A stretch of DNA of 13,836 bases from Actinomycetes bacterium (GTDB taxonomy: Bacteria; Planctomycetota; Phycisphaerae; JAACET01), in contig DAOVKO010000030.1 of NCBI GenBank assembly GCA_030631725.1, forward strand, positions 1 through 13,836, written 5' to 3'. Positions within the stretch are counted from its first letter, which is position 1, and every line of letters begins with the position of its first letter. The notes below the pieces were generated by a model. That model ran no database searches and was not told where the DNA came from. It saw only the letters and a program-made list of their open reading frames with translations. The position numbers and the translations under genes were made by a program. Positions 6,198 to 12,345 of this stretch are shown here, piece by piece.

Positions 6198-6776
6198 GTG
6201 GCCCGAGGCAAGGATAAAAATGGTATGGTGCTAAAACCCCAGGACAACCCACCGGTGGTGTATCCGGAAGGGGCGTCGATAGAAGAGATAGAGGGCAGAT
6301 GGTGGGTGGCTCACACCAAAGCCCGTAATGAGAAGTCGCTGGCCTGGGACCTGGTGAAAAGAGGGACATCGTACTTTCTGCCGATGGTGGAGAAGGTGCG
6401 GGCTGTGCGGGGGCGTAAAGTCAAGAGCATCCTGGTGCTGTTTGCGGGGTATTTGTTCTTCTGTGGCAGCGAGGACGAACGCTATAGGGCGATGACGACT
6501 AATCGTATAGCTTCGACCATAGAGGTGGCAGAGCAAGACAGACTAATCAGAGAGCTAAGCAGCATTCAAGCGGCTATGAGCGGCTCGAGACAATTGGACC
6601 CCTTCCCTTACCTGCAGGCAGGGCGAAGATGCGTGGTAACGTCCGGGCCGTTGAAGGGTGTCGAAGGGCTGCTGGTGCGGCGGAAAAACGTGGACCGCCT
6701 GGTGCTGCAAGTACACGTTCTGGGTCAAGCGGTGTCCACTGAAATTGATGCCGGCCTGCTGGAAGTAATCGACTAG
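6198..6776 (+). CDS. NusG paralogue (RfaH/UpxY/LoaP-type transcription elongation/antitermination factor)
   Basis: A 192-residue protein with the two-domain NusG plan. Residues 34-127 are the NGN domain, with WWVAHTKARNEKSLAWDL (35-52), a PMVEKVR strand and LVLFAGYLFF (79-88), the hydrophobic strand that contacts RNA polymerase. Residues 139-190 are the KOW domain, with the SGPLKGVEG turn (149-157). Housekeeping NusG usually sits beside secE and rplK; this copy does not, so it is likely a specialised paralogue. Such factors assist transcription of long operons, often for polysaccharides. The only polysaccharide-like gene nearby is the ArnT-like transferase at 8922. The GTG at 6198 has AAGGA only 4 bases upstream; an in-frame ATG at 6225 has AAGGA 10 bases upstream and is a real alternative start, 9 residues shorter, without affecting the domains. 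Confidence 0.9.
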   Translation: MARGKDKNGMVLKPQDNPPVVYPEGASIEEIEGRWWVAHTKARNEKSLAWDLVKRGTSYFLPMVEKVRAVRGRKVKSILVLFAGYLFFCGSEDERYRAMTTNRIASTIEVAEQDRLIRELSSIQAAMSGSRQLDPFPYLQAGRRCVVTSGPLKGVEGLLVRRKNVDRLVLQVHVLGQAVSTEIDAGLLEVID

Positions 6777-6800
6777 AGAAGAAACCCCGGGGTAAAGAGA

Positions 6801-6832
6801 GGCACAAAGGCACGAAGTAAGACAAGGAAAAC
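6801..6832 (+). repeat. Intergenic repeat copy, related to 13697-13727
   Basis: A 32-base GGCACAAAGGCACGAAG-type segment lies between convergent genes. It matches 13697-13727 at 29 of 32 aligned positions, with two substitutions and one gap. Two small perfect palindromes flank it: ACCCCGGGGT (6784-6793) and ACCGCGGT (6831-6838). Repeats built on GGCACGAAG/GGCACAGAG units are familiar from intergenic DNA of many environmental bacterial genomes (from memory); their role is unknown. Confidence 0.6.
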
Positions 6833-6855
6833 CGCGGTGAAACCGGCGGAGAGGT

Positions 6856-8127
6856 TCATCTAGGCAAGAACTGATAATGCAAGGCCTGCTGTTGAGATAT
6901 GGGCGGCAGGGGGACTGAGGGCTTATCGGGGTGGTTCTCAAAGACTACGTTGACTGAGTCGGATCTGGCGACAGTGAAGTTGTCAATAATCTGACCGTCG
7001 GGCTGCTTGACGAGAACGGCGACACTGTCCGGGGCGACAGTGAAAAGACAATAATGATGAACGGATATGCCGGTGCCGCTGGCTAAGAGAGGGCTGGTCT
7101 TGGCGGAATAGAGGGGGGCACCACCACCGCCACTGACGATGTGCTGGATGACGGAGCCGTTTGGGCTTCGAATGGGGAGGATGCGCTCGTAAAGATGAGA
7201 ATGGCCGGTGAGGACGAAGTCGACGCGGGCTTCCTGCAAGAGCGGTAAGACGTCGTCATGGCCCCAGTGGCTTCTGTTGCCGCCAATGTTGAACATGGGC
7301 TCGTGGACTATGACAAATAGCCAGGCACGGGGGCGGCGAAGTCGCAATTCGGTCAGATGGTTCTTGAGCCAATGTAGCTGGGCTTGGTGATCGGCGTTTT
7401 TGAGATTGCTGTCGAGGATGATGAAGGTAGCCGGGCCACAGTCAAAACTATAGTAGAGTTCATTGCCGGGCAGTTCGAAGAGGGCCCGATATAAAGGGCC
7501 CAAATTCTCGTGGTTGCCGCGGGCGGGCCAGAGTGGCGTATTGAGCAAGAGCTCGGCGGCAGGGTTGAAAAACTGGCGGAGCCACTGTTCAAATATGCGT
7601 CCATCAGTCACATAATCGCCGGAAGAGAGGACAAAAAGGGTCTTTTCGGCAGCAATGGCGTCGGCAATTTTTCGATGATCGTCCGGAGAGCTGCGGTGAT
7701 CGCCATAAAGAGCAAAAGTGAAGGTCTGTTCGCCGGAAGAACTGAGAGTACGGAAATTTCCGCTTAGCTGCTTATGGCCGGAACGGATGGAATAGTCATA
7801 AGAGGTGTAGGGGGCCAGGCCGTCGGCTTGGACAAGGTAGAGGAAGGCCCGGACGTAGGGGATGGGTTTGACCATGGGGGCAAATTGTGCGGACCATGAT
7901 TCGTTCTCGATAGTAACCGTGGTGGGCAGATCGCTGCTTGTGCTGAGCCAAACAATCGCGGCCTGGTCAGGACCAACAGAGTTGAGGTAAGGACCGGTGA
8001 GAAAAGCGGACGGGTGGGCAGGCGCGTCGGGGGCGGGGTTGTGGGTGTAAATAAGTACGGCGGACAAGGCCAAAAAGAAAATACAAAGCAACAGCCAACG
8101 AACTCGAGCGGCCTGCGGTGAATTCAT
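6856..8127 (-). CDS. Membrane-anchored metallophosphoesterase (purple-acid-phosphatase-like)
   Basis: A 423-residue protein with an N-terminal hydrophobic anchor or uncleaved signal (residues 11-27), placing it outside the inner membrane. Residues ~43-127 form a fibronectin-like/PAP N-terminal domain (GPYLNSVGPDQAAIVW, then a DYSI strand and FRTL). Residues 136-320 are the calcineurin-like phosphoesterase core. Metal-ligand motifs in order are YGDH (D143), SGDY (D171), RGNHEN (N205, H206), VHEPMF (H275) and TGHSHLYER (H309, H311), so the dinuclear metal site looks complete. It should hydrolyse phosphomonoesters or diesters; the substrate is not evident. The start at 8127 has GGAG about 11 bases upstream. 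It follows the PAP2 phosphatase by 43 bases on the same strand, so the two are probably co-transcribed. Confidence 0.88.
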   Translation of the reverse strand: MNSPQAARVRWLLLCIFFLALSAVLIYTHNPAPDAPAHPSAFLTGPYLNSVGPDQAAIVWLSTSSDLPTTVTIENESWSAQFAPMVKPIPYVRAFLYLVQADGLAPYTSYDYSIRSGHKQLSGNFRTLSSSGEQTFTFALYGDHRSSPDDHRKIADAIAAEKTLFVLSSGDYVTDGRIFEQWLRQFFNPAAELLLNTPLWPARGNHENLGPLYRALFELPGNELYYSFDCGPATFIILDSNLKNADHQAQLHWLKNHLTELRLRRPRAWLFVIVHEPMFNIGGNRSHWGHDDVLPLLQEARVDFVLTGHSHLYERILPIRSPNGSVIQHIVSGGGGAPLYSAKTSPLLASGTGISVHHYCLFTVAPDSVAVLVKQPDGQIIDNFTVARSDSVNVVFENHPDKPSVPLPPISQQQALHYQFLPR

Positions 8128-8170
8128 GCAAGTCTACTCCAAAGAAGCGGCTCGGATAAAAGCAGAGAGG

Positions 8171-8923
8171 TTATTTTTTTCGCCAGCTCCAGACGGCACG
8201 GGCGACAAGAAGTCCGATAAAAACAGAAGCAACGACATCGGAGAACCAATGGGAATCGAAAAGAACCCGATGAGCTCCACAACCGACGGCCAGGGCATAG
8301 AAAATGCATCGGGCAGGTGGATATAGTGCTGCCAATCCGACGGCAAAAGCGAACGCAGTGGCGGTGTGGGCTGAAGGGAAAGAGACCTTCTCCGAACTAC
8401 GCACAGGCCTGTCCTTTACTATCTTGTCTTTACCTGAAACAGAAGTCCTGAGAACGGGGAGTTTGGGATCCTCACCGATGTAGAAACCCAGGCCCAGGAT
8501 TGTATCAACTTCGGCGGCGGCTTGAGGCCGCAAGCGATGCACAGCCCACTTGGTGGGCCAAACCAATAATAAAGGTAAGATGATGCAAATTATCAGGCGA
8601 GGCAGCAGCGAACGGCGAGATTTGTCCAGAACAAAGATAAGCAGGCAGGCAACGACGATGGCAACAACTTGGCCGAATTCTTTGAAAGACTCCAAGGTGC
8701 GGACGACGTCGCCGGACATGCCATCGACGTTGGCCCGGCGGACCAACTGGAGTATCGGGCGATCGAGGCAAAAAGAAATAAACATACAAACAAGAATGAA
8801 GATGGGCCAGAAAAGCCAGGGGCGGCGAATGTTTTGCCTGACAAAGATAATAAGCCGAGAGAGCCAAGCTCGGCGAATATTCCGCTTCGGCGAAGAGGGG
8901 GAATTGGTTATACTCTCAGGCAT
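8171..8923 (-). CDS. PAP2-family integral membrane phosphatase
   Basis: A 250-residue membrane protein with about six hydrophobic segments (about 37-53, 84-99, 108-123, 187-203, 206-216, 230-245). It has all three phosphatidic-acid-phosphatase motifs: K125-x6-RP (132-133), PSAH (183-186, variant of PSGH) and R219-x5-H225-x3-D229, with H186 and H225 the expected catalytic pair. Relatives dephosphorylate undecaprenyl diphosphate, phosphatidylglycerophosphate or lipid A. A loop of about 45 residues between motifs 1 and 2 (about 134-180) probably faces the periplasm. The start codon CAT (8921-8923) overlaps the ATG of the divergent ArnT-like gene by two bases. Its ribosome site is weak (GGAA about 10 bases upstream). 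The neighbours suggest a role in lipid-carrier or outer-lipid metabolism, but the exact substrate is inference. Confidence 0.9.
   Translation of the reverse strand: MPESITNSPSSPKRNIRRAWLSRLIIFVRQNIRRPWLFWPIFILVCMFISFCLDRPILQLVRRANVDGMSGDVVRTLESFKEFGQVVAIVVACLLIFVLDKSRRSLLPRLIICIILPLLLVWPTKWAVHRLRPQAAAEVDTILGLGFYIGEDPKLPVLRTSVSGKDKIVKDRPVRSSEKVSFPSAHTATAFAFAVGLAALYPPARCIFYALAVGCGAHRVLFDSHWFSDVVASVFIGLLVARAVWSWRKK
8909..8914 (+). promoter_or_regulatory. Candidate -10 box giving a leaderless ArnT-like mRNA
   Basis: TATACT, one mismatch from TATAAT, ends 7 bases before the ATG at 8922. Transcription would start at or within a base or two of that ATG. No -35 consensus is visible and the region is coding-free for the plus gene upstream, so the case rests on the -10 alone and on the lack of a usable Shine-Dalgarno (GAGGGGG at 8895-8901 is 20 bases away). 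Confidence 0.4.
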
Positions 8924-10850
8924 GAGAAGTTTCCATTTGGCAAGTTATAAACAAAAGGCCAGCCATTACCTTTTGCTGGCCGTGGTGCTGGGGTCGGCGG
9001 GGCTGGTATATCTGCTGGGCAATGACAGAATTGCCCTGTGGGACCGGGACGAGCCGCGCTTTTCCCAAGCCGGGCGGGAGATGACCCGGGGCGAAGATTT
9101 CATCGTTCCCTATTTTAACGACGACTACCGTTTTGACAAGCCCGTTCTGATTTACTGGCTGATGGTGGTAAACAATTGGATATTCGGGGTGGGAGATTTT
9201 GCGGCTCGATTGGGGTCTTCGATAAGTGGGGTGCTGGCCTGCGGGTTGATGTACTTGGTTGGTCGGAGGCTTTTTAATCGGCAGGTGGGGCTTATGGGGG
9301 CAGCGATTGTGGCGAGCTTTCCACTGTTCATGGTGGAGAGTAAGCTGGCCACGGCGGACGCCCTGCTGACGGTGTTCATGGTGAGTGCTCTGGGCTTGTG
9401 GCTGGGCATGCAAGCCGGGCAAAGGCGGTGGTATTGGGCGGTGCTGCTTGGCTTGGCCCTGGGGCTGGGGACACTGACGAAAGGTCCGGTAATATGGCTG
9501 TTCATCTGGGCGGGTTCGATGGCTACGCTGCTACTGCAGATGCGGCGGGGCCGTCGGTGGGGGCTCTGGCTGGTGGCAGCAAGCGTTGTGGGGCTGGCGG
9601 GTTTGTGGGGGTGGGGGCCGCCAAAAACCGTGCAGACGGGCGCGGAAATAGGGGAGCTTTTGGGATGGCTGGGGGGAGGGCTTTTGATATTGAGTTTGCC
9701 GGTGGCAGGAGCAATCAGCTTGGGGCCCAGTGAGGGAAAAGGGCGAGACTGGAGGAGATTATTCAAGAGCTATGGGCTGGTGGTACTGGGAATGGTAGTG
9801 GCAGCGGTGGTATTTTTGCCGTGGGGATTGGCGGCAGTGATTTGGACGAACGGGGCCTACTGGAGTGAAGGTGTGGGCAGGCACGTGGTCCAACGCAGCG
9901 CCGAGAGTCTTGAGGGGCATTGGGGACCGCCGGGATATTACCTGGCCAGCTGGATAGTCTGCGCATTTCCGTGGAGCGTACTTGGGCCTGTGGCTCTCTG
10001 GCAGGGGTGGCGGATAAGCAAGCGGGATCGGCGAGTGGCGGGGCTTCTGGGCTGGGTAATCGGCCCCTGGTTGGTGCTGGAGGTGGTGCAAACGAAATTG
10101 GTGCATTACGTGCTGGGATGCTATCCGGCCATGGCCCTTCTGATCGCGGTGGTGCTGTATCAGTGGCGACACAAGCTCGGTGAAAAAATGCTCAGCAGGC
10201 TGGCTAGGATGAGTCTGTCAGCACTATGGATCATCGCCCTGGTGTTGGCGATAGGAATGATACTGGCGGTGGGAGTTTTAGCATTAGGGCCAATAGCAGA
10301 GCTTGGTGAGGGAGCAACGGGCAGGTATGGGCTAGTGCTTGGGGCAGGCCTGGCTGGGTTAGTAGTTATAGCCACGGCGCTGGCGGTGCGGGTGAGTCTA
10401 AAGAAAGGCTCAGGCAGTGCGGCTGTGGCCAGTGGATTCGTGGGAGTGATGATCTGCGGGGCAATTGCCGGGGGCTGGGTGGCACCGCGTATCGGCAGTT
10501 ACCGGATCAGTCGCCGAGCAGCGGAGGCGGCCAGGGAGATAAGTCCAGGAGAGACGCGGTTTGTGCTGTTCGGCTTCGATGAGCCAAGTGTTATCTGGTA
10601 CCTGAAGTCAAACAGAAAAGTGGTGATAGTCAAGACGGTTGAGGAGTTTGTTGGGGATTACGAAAAAGATGAGCCAATCTGCGCAATCGTCAGCAAGAAA
10701 AAGATGGAGAAGTTGAAGGCCTCAGGATTTGAGCTGGCTGAGGCCAGGAGTTGGGTTGAGGGGCTTTACCTGGAGTGGCCGCCTCGAAAGATCGAACTGT
10801 GGGTGGGACTCAATAAGGCAGCAGAAGCGGCAAGAAACCAGGCTGAATGA
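8922..10850 (+). CDS. ArnT-like polyprenyl-phosphate-dependent glycosyltransferase (GT39/GT83-type, PMT family)
   Basis: A 642-residue multi-spanning membrane protein with at least ten hydrophobic segments and a C-terminal extracytoplasmic domain (~525-642). Family hallmarks are DRDEPRF (41-47, carrying the catalytic acidic residues of the first periplasmic loop), DKPVLIYWL (72-80), ESKLATADALL (139-149), LTKGPV (185-190), HWGPPGYY (333-340) and TKLVHYVLGCYPAMALL (391-407). Such enzymes move a sugar from a polyprenyl-phosphate carrier to lipid A, a glycan or a protein on the outer side of the inner membrane; the sugar is not predictable here. I place the start at ATG 8922, because the open frame extending to 8550 is antisense to the PAP2 gene and lacks family resemblance. 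TTG at 8904 is a less likely start. The gene diverges from PAP2 with overlapping start codons. Confidence 0.92.
   Translation: MRSFHLASYKQKASHYLLLAVVLGSAGLVYLLGNDRIALWDRDEPRFSQAGREMTRGEDFIVPYFNDDYRFDKPVLIYWLMVVNNWIFGVGDFAARLGSSISGVLACGLMYLVGRRLFNRQVGLMGAAIVASFPLFMVESKLATADALLTVFMVSALGLWLGMQAGQRRWYWAVLLGLALGLGTLTKGPVIWLFIWAGSMATLLLQMRRGRRWGLWLVAASVVGLAGLWGWGPPKTVQTGAEIGELLGWLGGGLLILSLPVAGAISLGPSEGKGRDWRRLFKSYGLVVLGMVVAAVVFLPWGLAAVIWTNGAYWSEGVGRHVVQRSAESLEGHWGPPGYYLASWIVCAFPWSVLGPVALWQGWRISKRDRRVAGLLGWVIGPWLVLEVVQTKLVHYVLGCYPAMALLIAVVLYQWRHKLGEKMLSRLARMSLSALWIIALVLAIGMILAVGVLALGPIAELGEGATGRYGLVLGAGLAGLVVIATALAVRVSLKKGSGSAAVASGFVGVMICGAIAGGWVAPRIGSYRISRRAAEAAREISPGETRFVLFGFDEPSVIWYLKSNRKVVIVKTVEEFVGDYEKDEPICAIVSKKKMEKLKASGFELAEARSWVEGLYLEWPPRKIELWVGLNKAAEAARNQAE
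8944..8949 (-). promoter_or_regulatory. Candidate -10 box for the PAP2/metallophosphoesterase pair
   Basis: On the minus strand the hexamer is TATAAC, one base from consensus. It lies inside the first codons of the divergent ArnT-like gene and would give a leader of about 14 bases before the PAP2 ATG at 8923. No clear -35 element was found. Confidence 0.35.
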
Positions 10851-10853
10851 TTG

Positions 10854-10872
10854 GCCTGAATATTAGGCTTTT
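10854..10872 (+). terminator. Small intrinsic terminator after the ArnT-like gene
   Basis: GCCTGAATATTAGGC (10854-10868) forms a 6-bp stem including one G-T pair with a 3-base loop, followed by TTTTGGTTTT. It begins 4 bases after the stop codon. The stem is short, so termination may be partial. Confidence 0.5.
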
Positions 10873-10963
10873 GGTTTTGGCTGGTAGTTGCTGCGGCGAG
10901 GGATCAGGGGGACTGGGGAGAACTCGTTGGGGAGGATTTGCGTATATACAAAAAGGCTGCTTT

Positions 10964-11056
10964 TCTGTCATTGCGAGGCCTTTAGGCCGAAGCAATCTCA
11001 AGCATTGGCACAAGAAAGATTGCCGCGGTCGCCTTCGGCTCCCTCGCAATGACAGA
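10964..11056. repeat. 93-bp palindromic MITE/REP-like element
   Basis: Perfect 15-bp terminal inverted repeats TCTGTCATTGCGAGG (10964-10978) and their complement (11042-11056) bound the element. Inside, GCAATCT (10992-10998) pairs with AGATTGC (11017-11023), and two small hairpins form GGCC-TTTA-GGCC (10977-10988) and GCC-TTC-GGC (11031-11039). The whole could fold as a cloverleaf. The GTCATTGCGAGG...GAAGCAATCT motif is a dispersed palindromic repeat seen in many unrelated bacterial genomes (from memory). It has no coding capacity. It lies between the ArnT-like gene and the ECF sigma gene. Confidence 0.85.
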
Positions 11057-11137
11057 GAATCGCACTTCATAGGCCCTGAACAGTTACGCTTTCTTGAATT
11101 TTCCTGTAAGATTTCTCGTGCTGGGGAGTCTAACATT

Positions 11138-11731
11138 ATGGTTATGGCCCATGGTGTCACCAACGCGTTGGAACAAATGGCCGAGCGACAGGACAAAGCC
11201 GATGCTGTATTGGCAGGCCAGCGAGACCCGGTCGCCTTCGAAAACCTCGTAGCTGTACATGGGGAGCACATCAACCGGCTGGTATATCGGCTTTTGGGCT
11301 GGTCGCACGACGCTGAAGACGTTAGCCAGGAGGTTTTTTTGGCAGCCCTGAAGAATCTGAAGAAATTTCGCGGGCAAAGTAGTCTCTCGACCTGGCTCAC
11401 ACGCATAGCCGTCAATAAAGCTCGCAGCCATCGGCGAAAGCTCCGCTCGCGGATTAGAGCGCTAAGGGCGGCGGCCAGGATGAGCAGGCCCACGGCTGAG
11501 TCCAAACCCGAATCCGCCTCGGCCGATCGAGAGGTGTTTCGCCGTGTTCGCCAGGCAGTGCAGGCCCTGCCGAGCCGCTATCGAGAGGTCGTAGTCATGC
11601 GATACCTAGAGCAAATGCCGACGGCTGAGGTCGTGAAGGTATTGGGGATCTCCCGCTCAGCCATGGACGCCCGTTTGCATCGGGCCCGCAGGAGGCTCAA
11701 GGAAGTGCTGGGGGATCTCGTGTCCGAATAA
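11138..11731 (+). CDS. ECF-family RNA polymerase sigma factor
   Basis: A 197-residue extracytoplasmic-function sigma factor with region 2 and region 4 only. Sigma2 spans about 32-100: F34-ENLVAVHGEHINRLVYRLL, then SHDAEDVSQEVFLAAL (56-71), the -10-binding and core-binding helices, then STWLTRIAVNKARSHRRK. Sigma4 spans about 135-192: LPSRYREVVVMRYLEQMP (144-161), then the helix-turn-helix AEVVKVLGISRSAMDARLHRARRRLKE. I start at ATG 11138, which has GGGGAG 9 bases upstream; an in-frame ATG at 11144 is also possible, and the longer open frame back to 10847 crosses the palindromic repeat and is not real. Its stop is followed 11 bases later by the next gene, so sigma factor, membrane partner and exported coiled-coil protein look like one operon, a common arrangement for signal-responsive sigma factors. 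Confidence 0.93.
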   Translation: MVMAHGVTNALEQMAERQDKADAVLAGQRDPVAFENLVAVHGEHINRLVYRLLGWSHDAEDVSQEVFLAALKNLKKFRGQSSLSTWLTRIAVNKARSHRRKLRSRIRALRAAARMSRPTAESKPESASADREVFRRVRQAVQALPSRYREVVVMRYLEQMPTAEVVKVLGISRSAMDARLHRARRRLKEVLGDLVSE

Positions 11732-11742
11732 GGAATAGAAAT

Positions 11743-12324
11743 ATGCCTCAACAAATCAGCGACCCATTGGAATCGTTATTGCGCCAAGCCGACGCTGCAG
11801 CGGGGCCGGAACTGGGGGAGGATTTGCCGCAGCGGCTGCGTCAGATGGCACGGCGGGCAAGGCGGATTCGCCTGAGCGTGGGGGCTATGGCTGCAAGCAT
11901 CGTGCTGGCTGGGGGACTGATCTGGCTGTTTTCGGTCAATGGCCCAAGCGGACCGGGGGCGCACGAACAAACCGCCAACGTTGTTGAGGCCAATGACGCA
12001 GACGAATTGGCTGCGTTGCGGGTCGAGATTGAGCGTCTCGATGCTGAGGTTGCATCGCTCTCGGCTGCGGTCCGTCGGATGCGCGAGCTTGAGGCCGACT
12101 ATCAGCAACTGCACGAGTTGCGCCGAGAGCTGGCTCGTCTGGACATCAGCGACAAAATAGCCCGCGAAGTGGACGAGGCTGTCTTCATCATGATCTATGA
12201 CGCCGATCGCAGGCTCAAAGAAGGCCAAAAGAAATCGGCTGAGGATATTTATCGGGATGTTATTCGTCTGTTTCCCCGGAACCGCTGGGCCAAGGTTGCC
12301 CGCGAAAAACTCGCGAAAATCTAA
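11743..12324 (+). CDS. Single-span membrane protein with coiled coil; possible anti-sigma or sigma-operon partner
   Basis: I do not recognise the family. The 193-residue protein has a cytoplasmic N-terminus (1-43) with a basic stretch RQMARRARRIR, one transmembrane helix (about 44-64), a heptad-rich coiled coil (about 86-136, rich in L, E and R) and a C-terminal TPR-like helix pair (about 153-192: AEDIYRDVIRLFPRNRWAKV). Gene order after an ECF sigma factor and an N-in topology with a small cytosolic segment fit an anti-sigma factor. The N-terminal part lacks the HxxxCxxC zinc motif of the common ZAS class, so the role is inferred from position only. The start has AAGGAA 7 bases upstream, overlapping the sigma stop codon, which suggests coupled translation. 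It ends 21 bases before the next gene. Confidence 0.75.
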   Translation: MPQQISDPLESLLRQADAAAGPELGEDLPQRLRQMARRARRIRLSVGAMAASIVLAGGLIWLFSVNGPSGPGAHEQTANVVEANDADELAALRVEIERLDAEVASLSAAVRRMRELEADYQQLHELRRELARLDISDKIAREVDEAVFIMIYDADRRLKEGQKKSAEDIYRDVIRLFPRNRWAKVAREKLAKI

Positions 12325-12331
12325 GACTCAT

Positions 12332-12340
12332 AAAGGAGGT
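12332..12340 (+). promoter_or_regulatory. Full-length Shine-Dalgarno before the coiled-coil gene
   Basis: AAAGGAGGT stands 5 bases before the ATG at 12346. It is the strongest ribosome site in the window and suggests that the last gene of the operon is translated more than the two before it. Confidence 0.8.
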
Positions 12341-12345
12341 CTATC

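Noticed and set aside
8550..8921. N-terminal extension of the ArnT-like frame by 124 codons
   Set aside because: It is antisense to the PAP2 gene, is rich in Arg, Lys and Ser and resembles no membrane transferase. The family's N-terminal helix and DRDEP loop begin right after the ATG at 8922.
10942..10949. GTATATAC palindrome as promoter of the ECF sigma gene
   Set aside because: No -35 element at a usable distance, and the 93-bp repeat lies between it and the gene.
10847..11137. Upstream extension of the ECF sigma frame, with ATGA overlap to the ArnT-like stop
   Set aside because: The extension runs through the terminator-like hairpin and the 93-bp palindromic repeat. Sigma region 2 starts after 11138, where a proper ribosome site is found.
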